The translations under genes and the position numbers were made by a program. A stretch of DNA of 64,000 nt. Origin: DASWJS01 sp036397035. GTDB lineage: Bacteria > Actinomycetota > AC-67. The stretch's first letter is position 1. Each line of letters opens with the position of its first letter. The stretch is taken from NCBI GenBank assembly GCA_036397035.1, contig DASWJS010000007.1, positions 124,001 to 188,000 on the forward strand, read 5' to 3'. This document shows positions 38,817 through 47,602 of this stretch, in pieces. A model generated the notes under the pieces. It was not told where the DNA came from, searched no databases, and was given only the letters and a program-made list of their open reading frames with translations.

Positions 38817-39599
38817 TCACCGCTCGTTCGGCGGTGACGCGACGATCTGCCAGCGCTCGAAGACGGCTCGCGCGAGCGCGGCGTCCCCGGCGATCGAGGC
38901 GTCCTTCAACCCCTCCTGCAGCGACGCGCGTCCGGTCGTGGTCAGCACGAGCGCTTCGTCGGTGAGCTGGACGTCGGCGTCGGTTTCGGCGTCGGCGTCC
39001 TCGGCGACGCTCCACCGCCCGCCCTCGCCGGCGCGAAGGGTCCAGCGACCCGAGCCGGTTCGAATGCGGACCGAGCCGGGCGGCGGCGCGCCGAGCCTGC
39101 CGAACGTGCGGGGTGCGGCGCGCACGACGAACCCCGCCACGATCGGAAGCGCGGGCGCCCACGCGGGTGCGACCCCGAGGCCGTCGGTGAGGTCGTGGCC
39201 GTGCACCGCAAGCTCGAACAGGTGCAGGCGCGCGAGCTGACCGATCCTGGAGCAGCCGAAGGCCGTGATCGGCGCGCGCCAGGCGGCGTCGTCCAGCGCT
39301 TCCAGCACGCGCTGGGTGGCGGTCCCGTGCTGCCACAGGGCCGAGCGCACCGCGTCGCCCGGCAGCGGACGCCACCGCGCGATGCCCTCGTCGGCGTCGA
39401 GGTAGCCGATCGTGTCGATCTCACGCCGGTAGAAGCGCCCGTCCACCAGCTCGCCCTCCACCAAGTGGCCGAGGACGTCCTTGACGGTCCAGCGCTCGCA
39501 CGCGGTCGGGCGTTCCCAGTCCTGCGCGCCGGCGCTCGCGAGGCGTTCGAGCAACAGCGCGCGCTGGGCGGCGATGGCGGCGACGACGGCTTCCCGCAT
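38817..39599 (-). CDS. Maleylpyruvate isomerase/DinB-like (MDMPI) protein
   Basis: A 260-residue protein of the mycothiol-dependent maleylpyruvate isomerase N-terminal family: RPTACERWTVKDVLGHLVEGE and LFELAVHGHDLTDGL supply the three metal-binding histidines, and residues 170-260 form an SCP2-like C-terminal domain. Family members bind a divalent metal and use low-molecular-weight thiol such as mycothiol; this is a good actinobacterial marker. The precise reaction is unknown. Confidence 0.82.
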   Translation of the reverse strand: MREAVVAAIAAQRALLLERLASAGAQDWERPTACERWTVKDVLGHLVEGELVDGRFYRREIDTIGYLDADEGIARWRPLPGDAVRSALWQHGTATQRVLEALDDAAWRAPITAFGCSRIGQLARLHLFELAVHGHDLTDGLGVAPAWAPALPIVAGFVVRAAPRTFGRLGAPPPGSVRIRTGSGRWTLRAGEGGRWSVAEDADAETDADVQLTDEALVLTTTGRASLQEGLKDASIAGDAALARAVFERWQIVASPPNER

Positions 39600-39637
39600 G
39601 GCCGAAGGATAGCCGCGCTGCCCCTACAGTTGACCGC

Positions 39638-40108
39638 ATGATCCGGCGTTGGGTCGCCGCCGCGGCGATGGTGCTCGTGGCGTGTACCGGGGCCGGCGCG
39701 TCCAATCGCGCCGGCGAGCCCGCCGCGAGCGCGCCGCACGAGCAATCGCCGCCGGATGCCCCGCCCAAGCGCGTGCTCATGCAGGCCGGGACCGAGTGGC
39801 TGCGAGGGACGCTCGAGGCGTGGTGCCGCGACGACGCGTGTGAGGACACCGCGGCAGCGGGTCCGGGCCGGTTCGTCCCTTCGGTCGAGGCCGACCTGGT
39901 GACGTTCATGCTCGTCCTCCCGCCGGAGGCCGTCTCGGTGGAGGTGCGGCGCCCGCAGGGCCGGGTCGTCGTCCGGGAGGCGCTCGTGCCCGCGGACATC
40001 ATGCCGTTCCAGGTGGACCTCGACGAGGGCCGGTACGTGCTGGCGCTCGAAGCATCGTGGGGAGCGGCGCGCGGGCGATGGCTCTTCGGACTCGCGGTGC
40101 GGACCTAG
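39638..40108 (+). CDS. Lipoprotein of unknown function
   Basis: A 156-residue protein with a lipoprotein signal (LVAC, lipidated cysteine at residue 16), an Ala/Pro/Glu linker and a compact beta-rich domain (residues 60-156) with two cysteines (AWCRDDACED). No family recognised; probably exposed on the outside of the membrane. Confidence 0.65.
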   Translation: MIRRWVAAAAMVLVACTGAGASNRAGEPAASAPHEQSPPDAPPKRVLMQAGTEWLRGTLEAWCRDDACEDTAAAGPGRFVPSVEADLVTFMLVLPPEAVSVEVRRPQGRVVVREALVPADIMPFQVDLDEGRYVLALEASWGAARGRWLFGLAVRT

Positions 40109-40118
40109 TAGCGGGTCC

Positions 40119-40811
40119 TCAAAGCATCTCGAGGATGCGCTCGGCGTCCTGCTCGCCGTCGCCGTTGTCGAAGATGAGCCAGCCGATGCGGTCGCGCACC
40201 TCGAGGGCGACCTTCTTCAGCTCGTCGTCCTTCAGCACGCGCTTCCCGCGCGCGTTGGGGCGAACCCGAAGGTAGACCAGCTCGCCGTCGGGGATCGGCT
40301 CCTTCGTGGGGTCGACGACGGCGATCGCGCCGATGCGATCGCAGAGGTCGAGCGCCTTCGTCGCGGGCCAGGAACGCGGCGCCCATTCCCAGGCGAGCGC
40401 GAGCCCGGGGCGCATCGCGTGCGCGACGAAGTTCTCCAATCGCGTCGCGTGCTCGGCAGAGGCTTTGAAGCTCGCCGGCGTCTTGAGCACGACGGCTTGG
40501 AGGTCCGTCGCCCGCGCGAGCCGGTCGAGCGCCTCCCACGCTTCGTCGGTCCAGCGCGAACGGTCGAAGTGGCCGACCGCGGCGTGCTCGGGCGGCGGAT
40601 CGGTCATCGCGCGATAGCGCGGGTCGCTCCGGCGGTGGGTCAGCACGTGCCAGGCTTCGATCGTGCAGGTCTGGTCGCGACCGACGCCGGCGCCGATGTC
40701 GCGCGGCGTGGGCAGGTCGGCGTAGCCGCCGAACTCGACGTGCGGGGTCGACGGCGGCGCCGCGCCGACGGCGCGAGGCACGCCCACGAACAGCCGGTCG
40801 GGGAGCCTCAT
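40119..40811 (-). CDS. DUF72 family protein
   Basis: A 230-residue protein similar to the DUF72 TIM-barrel family (VVLKTPASFKASAEHATRLENFV, GLALAWEWAPRSWPATKALDLCDRIG, IAVVDPTKEPI, ELVYLRVRP). The usual N-terminal GTSGWxYxxW motif is replaced by GVPRAVGAAP, so it is a divergent member. Overlaps the upstream gene by 4 bp (ATGA), forming an operon with the DUF2342 protein. Confidence 0.7.
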   Translation of the reverse strand: MRLPDRLFVGVPRAVGAAPPSTPHVEFGGYADLPTPRDIGAGVGRDQTCTIEAWHVLTHRRSDPRYRAMTDPPPEHAAVGHFDRSRWTDEAWEALDRLARATDLQAVVLKTPASFKASAEHATRLENFVAHAMRPGLALAWEWAPRSWPATKALDLCDRIGAIAVVDPTKEPIPDGELVYLRVRPNARGKRVLKDDELKKVALEVRDRIGWLIFDNGDGEQDAERILEML

Positions 40812-41959
40812 CGCGCGATCCTTCCTACCCAGGCCGTGGGGTCGTCCAGCTCCTCCTCGCGCGGGAACGCCTCGGGATCCTCCCAGGCGCGCAGCAGCGT
40901 TTCCCAATCGGCCGCCCCGAGCGCGCCGCGCACGAACGCGCGCGCGCGCGTTCGGTACGGCGCATCGTCGATGCCGAGGAAGCCTTTCAGCATCGCCACG
41001 CCGGTCGCGCCGCTCGCGGCTCGGCGGCGAAACGCCTCCTCGACGCGCGCGATGTCGCCGGCGCGCGTGCCGGCGGACGCCACCGCGGCTTCGATGTGCG
41101 CTTGGACGAGCGCGATGAACGAGCCGACGGCCTCGGCCGCCCGTTGCGTTTGCGGCGAGGTCTCCGGCGCGAACAGCGTCTGGTCGCCCAGGGCCGACTG
41201 CATCGCTTCGGGATTGCCGATGTCCAGCTCCTGCAGCCGGCGCATCGACTCGCTGAAGTCGAAGCGCAGCGTCGCGATGTAGTTGTGGAACAGGGAGAAG
41301 AAGCGCGCGCGCGCGAAGCTGATGCCGCCGTAGAACATGCGATCCGCCTCGGCGTGCAGCGCGACGGTCTGCCTGACGAGCGCGGCGTCCAGCTCGTATT
41401 CCTCGGCCACGCGGTCGATCGTCGGAACCACCAGGCTCACGGGGTCGCTCGCGGCGGGGAACCCGAGTTCGTGCGAACCCGTCACCTCGCGGGCGAGGGT
41501 CCCGAGGATGGTGCCCGCCTGCACGCCCATCAACATCGGCGCGATCTGTCCGAGCGCCTGCTGGAGCCCGCCCGCCGGCGCGCCGTCGCCGGCCTGCTCG
41601 GCGAGCGCGGACGTCAGCTTCGCCGCAACAGGGTCGATCAGCTCGGCGATTCGATCGCGTGTGCCTTCGACCCAGCCGATGGGAGTGACCGCGTGCGCAT
41701 CGGTGGGGGAGTGCGGCTCGGGCAGGCCGGTCGCGGCGGTGAGCCACATCTGCGCGACGCGGACGTGCTCGGCGACCGCGGCGGCGTCGGCCGCGTCGAC
41801 CGCCGGGTCGGGCGCGCTGCCCGCCGCCATCGAGATGGCGACCTGCGTGCCGATGTCCCAGTTGACCGCGCCGCCCGACCAGGCGAGCACCTTGCTCAGC
41901 TCGGCAAACAACGGGATGCGCCGGAGGACGTCAGGCGGAAGCTCGAACGGGTCTTCCAT
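40808..41959 (-). CDS. DUF2342 (zincin-like, F420-linked) protein with degenerate metal motif
   Basis: A 383-residue protein of the actinobacterial zincin_2/DUF2342 family: NWDIGTQVAISMAAG, QMWLTAATGLP, ALGQIAPMLMGVQAGTILGTLAREVTG and SHELGFPAASDP are family signatures. The position normally holding HExxH reads LHAEADRMFY, so the second histidine of the motif is absent and the glutamate is displaced; catalysis as a metalloprotease is doubtful. Some members were annotated as F420-biosynthesis-associated. It is translated ahead of the DUF72 gene. Confidence 0.72.
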   Translation of the reverse strand: MEDPFELPPDVLRRIPLFAELSKVLAWSGGAVNWDIGTQVAISMAAGSAPDPAVDAADAAAVAEHVRVAQMWLTAATGLPEPHSPTDAHAVTPIGWVEGTRDRIAELIDPVAAKLTSALAEQAGDGAPAGGLQQALGQIAPMLMGVQAGTILGTLAREVTGSHELGFPAASDPVSLVVPTIDRVAEEYELDAALVRQTVALHAEADRMFYGGISFARARFFSLFHNYIATLRFDFSESMRRLQELDIGNPEAMQSALGDQTLFAPETSPQTQRAAEAVGSFIALVQAHIEAAVASAGTRAGDIARVEEAFRRRAASGATGVAMLKGFLGIDDAPYRTRARAFVRGALGAADWETLLRAWEDPEAFPREEELDDPTAWVGRIAR

Positions 41960-42054
41960 TGCCGCTCATCTTAGTTGGCGGGCGTGGTCGATGCGTTGCC
42001 GCGCTATTCTTCGCGATCCATGCCCGTCCGCGAGCGCCGTCAGGAGCCTTCCCG

Positions 42055-43059
42055 GTGATCAGAGAGATCGCCGTGGACCTCGGCACCGCGAACACCAACG
42101 TCGCGGTTCGCGCCGGCGGACCCGTCGTGCGGGTGCCGAGCGTCGTCGCGCTCGAAGAGCGAACGGGCGCGATCCTGGCCGTCGGGGACGGCGCGTGGGC
42201 GATGCTCGCGCGTCAAGGCGGCGGCGTGACCTGTATCCGGCCGTTCGAGCGCGGCTCGATCACCGACTTCGACCTGACGGAGCGTTTGCTCGCCGGCGCC
42301 TTCGAGCGCGCCGGCGTTCGCCGGTTCCTGCGGCCGCGCGCGCTCATCGCCGTATCGTCCACGATCGGGCTGATCGAGCGGCGCGCGGTGCGGGAAGCCG
42401 CCGTGTCTGCGGGCGTTCGCGCGGCCGAGCTGATCGACGTCACGACGTCCTCGGCGATCGGCGCCGGGCTCCCGATCGAACGCCCGGGCGGAAGCTGCAT
42501 CGTCCACGTCGGCGGCGGCACCACGGAGGCGGCGATCGTGTCGCTCGGCGGCGTGGTGTCGACCGCCACCGCCCCGGTCGGAGGCTTCGACCTGGACGCT
42601 GCGGTTCGCACTTTCCTGCAAGAGGCCTACGGCGTGATCGTGGGCGAGCGCGCCGCGGAGGAGCTGAAGATCGCGGCTGCCTCCGCGCACGAGGAGGACG
42701 ACGGCGCCTACGCGGAGGTCTCGGGACGGGACTTGGAAAGCGGCGCACCGAAGGCGGTGCGCGTGTCGTCGCCGCAGTTGCGCCAGGCCATCCACGAACC
42801 GCTCGGGCAGATCATCGACGTCGTGCGCGCCGTGCTGACCGAGGCGCCGCCGGACCTTGCCCACGACGTCATCGAAGGCAGCATCGTGCTCGCGGGCGGC
42901 GGGGCGCTGCTGCGCGGCCTGGCGCGTCGCGTGCACGAGGAGACCGGCGTCCCGGCACGGGTGTGCGAACGGCCGGCGGAGGTGGCCACGCTCGGAGCGA
43001 TGCGCGCCTTCGAAGCCTTCGGGCGCTTGCGAGACCAGGGGATCCTGGGCGGGGCCTAG
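42055..43059 (+). CDS. MreB/actin-like ATPase
   Basis: A 334-residue actin-family protein: VDLGTANTNVAV (phosphate 1), PSVVALEE, SAIGAGLPIERPGGSCIVHVGGGTTEAAIVSLGGVV (phosphate 2) and GSIVLAGGGALLRGLARRV (adenosine), the order of MreB. Length agrees with MreB (about 340). No mreC/mreD or rodA follows, so it could be an orphan MreB-like protein. The start is the GTG at 42055 directly before IREIAVDLG. Confidence 0.82.
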   Translation: MIREIAVDLGTANTNVAVRAGGPVVRVPSVVALEERTGAILAVGDGAWAMLARQGGGVTCIRPFERGSITDFDLTERLLAGAFERAGVRRFLRPRALIAVSSTIGLIERRAVREAAVSAGVRAAELIDVTTSSAIGAGLPIERPGGSCIVHVGGGTTEAAIVSLGGVVSTATAPVGGFDLDAAVRTFLQEAYGVIVGERAAEELKIAAASAHEEDDGAYAEVSGRDLESGAPKAVRVSSPQLRQAIHEPLGQIIDVVRAVLTEAPPDLAHDVIEGSIVLAGGGALLRGLARRVHEETGVPARVCERPAEVATLGAMRAFEAFGRLRDQGILGGA

Positions 43060-43448
43060 AAGCGGCTCACCAGGAACCGGACGCCCCCGATGAGCAGGCC
43101 GGCGAACGCCGCGCCCGCCAGCGCGATCATCACCACGAGCCGCAGCGTCGCCACCATCCGCTGCGCCGGTCCGCTCGGCTCGACGATCGCCGACTGGATG
43201 AGCCGGTCCGGGTCTGGCTGCAGGAACGGGTCGCCGACGCGCACCCACTCGGGGCCCGGCGGCGCGGTCTCGGGCGCGACGCCGATCTCGGCGGGGGCGA
43301 CGCCGATGTCCGTCGTGGTGGTGAGCGGGCGGTGCTCGGGCGGCGTCGGCCGGCGCTCGGCGCGGTGCGCCCCGCCCGCCGGGGCCTGGCGCACGAGCAG
43401 CCACGCGAGCACGAGGCTCGCGAGGACCCACACCACGAGTTCGGTCAT
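43056..43448 (-). CDS. Two-span membrane protein of unknown function
   Basis: A 130-residue protein with transmembrane helices at residues 4-19 (LVVWVLASLVLAWLLV) and 105-123 (VVMIALAGAAFAGLLIGGV) joined by an 80-residue proline-rich linker. Its end overlaps the end of the MreB-like gene by 4 bp. No family recognised. Confidence 0.6.
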   Translation of the reverse strand: MTELVVWVLASLVLAWLLVRQAPAGGAHRAERRPTPPEHRPLTTTTDIGVAPAEIGVAPETAPPGPEWVRVGDPFLQPDPDRLIQSAIVEPSGPAQRMVATLRLVVMIALAGAAFAGLLIGGVRFLVSRF

Positions 43449-43504
43449 CGGTAGCGGTACGCTCGGTCGTCGATGACCTATCTTTTCACGTCCGCCCGCG
43501 GGAT

Positions 43505-44566
43505 TTGAGTCGCGTGGTTGCGTTGCCCGGCGCGGCCCCCGCGACCCGCACCCGCGACGGCCGCTGGCGGACGGCGATCGCCGCGCTCGTGCTCGTGGTC
43601 GTCGTCGCGGGGTTGCTCGTGCGCACGCCCTACCTGAGCTTCGCTCCCGGCAGTCCGGTGGCGGTGTCGGACTCGGTCACGATCGAAGGCGTGCGGTCGA
43701 AGCCGTCCGCCGGGCGTTTCCTGTTGCTGACGGTGAACATCTCGCCCGCCGCGCTGAACCTGTGGCAACTGCTGTGGGTCGCCGTGGCGCCCGACGTGAC
43801 GGTGATCCCGCGCAGCAAGTGGGTGCCGCCCGACACGACGCGCGAGCGCGTGCGCGAGCAGAACGAGCAAGCGATCGACCTGAGCAAGTACACGGCCTCC
43901 GTTGCCGCGTACAGGGCGCTCGGGCGCACGACGCCGGCGATCTCCGGGGTCGAGATCCTCGGCGTCGACCCGGCCGCAGGCGCCTCGGGCGTGCTCTTCC
44001 AAAGCGACGTCATCACCCACGTCGAGCGGAGACGGGTCCGGACGACGAAGGCGCTCGCGAGCGCCATGCGGGGGCGCACGCCGGGACGGGCGGTCGAGCT
44101 GACGATCCGGCGCGAAGGACTCGAGAAGCGCGTGCGGGTGCGGACGCACGCCGGCGAGGACGGCAGGACGCTGCTCGGCGTCCGCATTCGCTCCGGCGAG
44201 GCGTATCGACTGCCACGCGAGGTCACGATCGACAGCGGCGACGTGATCGGGCCCTCGGGCGGCTTGGTGTTCGCGCTGGCGATCGCGGATGCGTTGGTCG
44301 ACGAAGACCTCACGCGCGGCCGAACGGTCGGCGTGACGGGAACGCTGTCGCTGAACCGCAAGGGGATCGGGATCGTCGGCGCCGTCGGCGGCATTCGCGA
44401 GAAGCTCGTCGCGGCGGTCCGGGACGGCGCGACCGTCTTCCTCGTTCCCAAGACCCGCGACGGCTCGCTCGAGCGGGAGGCGCGAGCTGCGGCGCCGACC
44501 GGCTTGGACGTGATCGCCGTCCACACGGTTCGGGAGGCGATCCAGGCGTTGCGCGCCCTCGACTGA
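43505..44566 (+). CDS. PDZ-domain Lon-like (S16) membrane protease
   Basis: A 353-residue protein like YlbL/SdrC-type proteases. One transmembrane helix at 25-42, a PDZ domain near 145-220 (ISGVEILGVDPAAGASGVLFQSDVI), and a C-terminal Lon protease domain with the serine-lysine dyad in GPSGGLVFAL and GGIREKLVAA. TTG 43505 is the first start; a GTG at 43514 would shorten it by three residues. It is likely a membrane protease for envelope proteins. Confidence 0.8.
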   Translation: MSRVVALPGAAPATRTRDGRWRTAIAALVLVVVVAGLLVRTPYLSFAPGSPVAVSDSVTIEGVRSKPSAGRFLLLTVNISPAALNLWQLLWVAVAPDVTVIPRSKWVPPDTTRERVREQNEQAIDLSKYTASVAAYRALGRTTPAISGVEILGVDPAAGASGVLFQSDVITHVERRRVRTTKALASAMRGRTPGRAVELTIRREGLEKRVRVRTHAGEDGRTLLGVRIRSGEAYRLPREVTIDSGDVIGPSGGLVFALAIADALVDEDLTRGRTVGVTGTLSLNRKGIGIVGAVGGIREKLVAAVRDGATVFLVPKTRDGSLEREARAAAPTGLDVIAVHTVREAIQALRALD

Positions 44567-44572
44567 GGTGGT

Positions 44573-44614
44573 CAGAAATGACTAGCCGAGGCTGGTCCTT
44601 TCGAGCCATTTCTG
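44573..44614. repeat. 8-bp inverted repeat with nested hairpin
   Basis: CAGAAATG (44573-44580) and CATTTCTG (44607-44614) pair around an inner hairpin (CTAGCC with GGCTGG). It lies between the protease stop and the histidine-kinase start and may be a terminator or a leader structure. Confidence 0.4.
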
Positions 44615-44665
44615 CTGCTCAGGGGGCGAATCAGGACCAACCCGCCGATATGATGGGCGAACGCG

Positions 44666-47602
44666 ATGGCAGGTGAATTCACTGTTCCCTTTCACTTCGC
44701 CGCCGAGTTCCTCGTCCTGATCGTTTCGCTTGGAGCCGCGATCGATGCGATCCGCGCGCGCTCCCGCGGCGCGGGGACCTGGACCCTCGGGCAAGCCGCG
44801 GGATTCATCGCGATCGCCTCCGCACAGGTCGCGCACGGATCCCTCGTCCTTCCCGAAGACGGCGCCGAGGTCGTAGTCGCGCTGCGCGCGGCCGGCTTCG
44901 CGCTGCTCGCTCTCTCCTCGCGTCCCGCGCACGGCGTCGCGATCCGCGGACTCGCGCCGATGATGGGCGCCGGACTTCCGGCGCTGTTCTTCCCCGGCCC
45001 CAACGCGACGTACGCCATCGCGCCGGCGGTCGCGGCGGCCGCGGTGGCCGCGCGCGGGGCTCGCGCGCACAAGGCCGACCAGGACCCGGCGACGTTCGCA
45101 TTCGCCGCAGGGTTCGTTGCCTTCGCGATCGCCGAAGCGCTCACGGCGCTCGCGCCCGCGTCCGGCGGCGTCCTCCTCCTGCTCGGGCACGGCATGCGGC
45201 TGCTCGCCGGGCTGTTCCTCGCCCGGTGGCTGTGGAGCTCGATCGCCGGCAGCGTTCGCCGGCGGTTCGTGGCATCGTTCGTCATCCTGCTGACGCTGGG
45301 CGTGCTGGTCGTCAGCACCGCGCTCAACGCGGTGATCGCCTCCACCTTGCGGCGCGAGGAAGCGAAGTCCCTGGCGCAGATCGGCGCTGGTCGCGTTACG
45401 AGCCTCGAGGATCTCGGGGACGGGGGCCTGTCGACCGCCGCGAGCCTCGGCCTCGCAGGCTCGGTGCGAGAGGTACTCGACGATCGCCTTTGGCGCGGGC
45501 CTGGCGCGGTGCGACACCGGGAGCGCCGCGCGGCGTCGCTCTCGCAGGACCTCATGCTGATCGCGCCGCCCAGCGTGGACTTCATCCTCCTGGTCAACAG
45601 GGGCGGGCTGGTCCTGGGCGATGTCGAAGCCATCCGTCGAAGGGGCGGGGACGTCCGGTACGTGCGCGTGTCGGCGGCGGAGGCCATCGGCCTTGCCGGC
45701 AGCGACGTCGTGACCGAGTCGCTCGCGGGCCGGGCGGCGACGAGCCCGACGACCTCGCGCGGGATCGAAGGCTCCGAAGGCGCCGTGCAGCCGAGCATTG
45801 TGGTGCTCGCCTCCACGCCGGTAGCCGTGGAGGGCCGGCTGCTCGGCGCGGTCGCCGTCGGCGTTCGCATCGACGAGGGATTCCTGTCGCAGGTGCGCCT
45901 GGACACCGGCGCGGAGGCCACCGTCCTGGTCGGTCGGGAGGTGAGCGGGACGACGCTCGGCTCGGCCGAGACGGTCGCCGGCGCGATCGAACCGCTGGCC
46001 GGCGCGCTGGACGACGCCCGGATCGACGGCTCGGTCGTCGACCGCGACGTCTCACTAGGCGAGGAGCAGTTCACGACCGTGTTCGTGCCGATCAAGAGCA
46101 CGATCGGACAGGTGCTCGGCTTCCTTGCCCTCTCGCGCCCGGTGACCGGTCCGCTCGCCGCGGCGCAGCGCAACATCACGCTGACCCTGTTCGTCATCTC
46201 GCTCGCGGCCGTGCTGATCGCAGCGGTGCTCGCCTGGATCTCCGGCGGCGCGGTCACCAAGCCGATCCGGTCGCTGACGAGCGCCGTTCGCCAGTTGCGC
46301 ACGGGGAACCTGGACGCCCGCGCGTCGGTGTCCTCGGCCGACGAGGTCGGCACGCTCGGGGACGCGTTCAACGAGATGGCGCAGGAGCTACAGCGCAAGA
46401 CCGGCGACCTGCGCCAGGCGGCGACATCCCAGGCGTCGCTTCGCGCGCGGCTCGAAACGGTGACGCAGTCGATGGGCGACGGACTGATCGCGACGGACGC
46501 CGGCGGGAAGATCGTGCTGTTCAATCGCGCGGCGGAGCTGCTGACCAAGACGCGCGCCTCCTCCGCGATCGGCTCTTCCCTCGGCACGGTCATGACCGGC
46601 GTGAGCAGCGAGGGCCGGCGACTGTCCGAGGCGGCGATGAAGGCCAAGGCCGCCGACGGCAGCCTTCAGCGCCCGGACGGAACCACGGTCCCGGTCGCGC
46701 TCACCGCCGCGCCGCTGCGCGACGCCGACGGCAGCGTGTCGGGGCGAGTGGTCGTCGTGCGCGACGTGAGTCGCGAGCACGAAGCCGAGCGCATGAAGAC
46801 CGAGTTCCTCTCCAACGTCTCCCACGAGCTGCGCACGCCCATCACGCCGATCAAGGGGTACGCCGAGATCCTCAAGCGCAAGAGGTTCTCGCGCGACAAG
46901 ACCGAGCAGTTCCTCGACGGCGTGCTCGATTCGGTCGAGCGCCTGGAGCGCATCGTCGAGCTGCTCGTCGACTTCTCGTCGATGGAGGCCGGCCGCCTCA
47001 CCCCGAGGGAAGAATCGGTCCCGGTCACGGCGCTGCTCGACGAGCTGACCGAGCGATGGAAGAGCCGGGCGCGCCAGCACACGTTCGTGCGCCGGGGCGG
47101 GCGCGGCCTTCCGCCGATCCTGGGCGACGCGCGCCTGCTCGACCGCTCTTTGAACGAGCTGGTCGACAACGCGGTGAAGTTCTCGCCCGAGGGCGGGAAG
47201 GTGGAGGTGATCGCGGAGGCCGCCTCGAACGGCAGCGGCCGCGCCGCGAAGGAGCAGATCAAGATCACGATCAGAGACCACGGCATCGGCATCGAGCCGG
47301 AGCGGATGCCCGAGCTGTTCCAGGACTTCCGCCAGCTCGACGGGTCCGAGACGCGCACCTACGGCGGGCTCGGCCTCGGGCTCGCCTACGTCAAGCGGAT
47401 CGTCGACGCGCAGGGCGGCGAGGTCATGGCGACGAGCGCGCCGGGGCGCGGCAGCGCGTTCACGATGATCCTGCCGACGGTCGGCGCGAAGACGAGCACA
47501 CCTCGGTCCGGCCCCGCCAAGGCTGCGCGCAAGCCCGCAGCCCGCGCCAAGCCCGCAGCCCGCGCCAAGCCGGCCTCGCGCGCGAAGCGGAGCGGGCGAT
47601 GA
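44666..47602 (+). CDS. Large membrane histidine kinase with HAMP and PAS domains
   Basis: A 978-residue kinase. Residues 8-190 hold about six hydrophobic helices, 201-225 one more, then an extracellular-type sensor domain to about 495, a transmembrane segment (LFVISLAAVLIAAVLAWISGG), HAMP near 530-590 (KPIRSLTSAVRQLRTGN), PAS near 605-700 (ITVTQSMGDGLIATDAGGK context), HisKA with H720 in NVSHELRTPITPI, HATPase_c to about 945 (ELVDNAVKFSPEGG, GLGLGLAYVKRI) and an Ala/Lys/Arg tail with three KPAxRA repeats. No response regulator is adjacent. A lipoprotein gene overlaps its end (ATGA). Confidence 0.85.
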   Translation: MAGEFTVPFHFAAEFLVLIVSLGAAIDAIRARSRGAGTWTLGQAAGFIAIASAQVAHGSLVLPEDGAEVVVALRAAGFALLALSSRPAHGVAIRGLAPMMGAGLPALFFPGPNATYAIAPAVAAAAVAARGARAHKADQDPATFAFAAGFVAFAIAEALTALAPASGGVLLLLGHGMRLLAGLFLARWLWSSIAGSVRRRFVASFVILLTLGVLVVSTALNAVIASTLRREEAKSLAQIGAGRVTSLEDLGDGGLSTAASLGLAGSVREVLDDRLWRGPGAVRHRERRAASLSQDLMLIAPPSVDFILLVNRGGLVLGDVEAIRRRGGDVRYVRVSAAEAIGLAGSDVVTESLAGRAATSPTTSRGIEGSEGAVQPSIVVLASTPVAVEGRLLGAVAVGVRIDEGFLSQVRLDTGAEATVLVGREVSGTTLGSAETVAGAIEPLAGALDDARIDGSVVDRDVSLGEEQFTTVFVPIKSTIGQVLGFLALSRPVTGPLAAAQRNITLTLFVISLAAVLIAAVLAWISGGAVTKPIRSLTSAVRQLRTGNLDARASVSSADEVGTLGDAFNEMAQELQRKTGDLRQAATSQASLRARLETVTQSMGDGLIATDAGGKIVLFNRAAELLTKTRASSAIGSSLGTVMTGVSSEGRRLSEAAMKAKAADGSLQRPDGTTVPVALTAAPLRDADGSVSGRVVVVRDVSREHEAERMKTEFLSNVSHELRTPITPIKGYAEILKRKRFSRDKTEQFLDGVLDSVERLERIVELLVDFSSMEAGRLTPREESVPVTALLDELTERWKSRARQHTFVRRGGRGLPPILGDARLLDRSLNELVDNAVKFSPEGGKVEVIAEAASNGSGRAAKEQIKITIRDHGIGIEPERMPELFQDFRQLDGSETRTYGGLGLGLAYVKRIVDAQGGEVMATSAPGRGSAFTMILPTVGAKTSTPRSGPAKAARKPAARAKPAARAKPASRAKRSGR

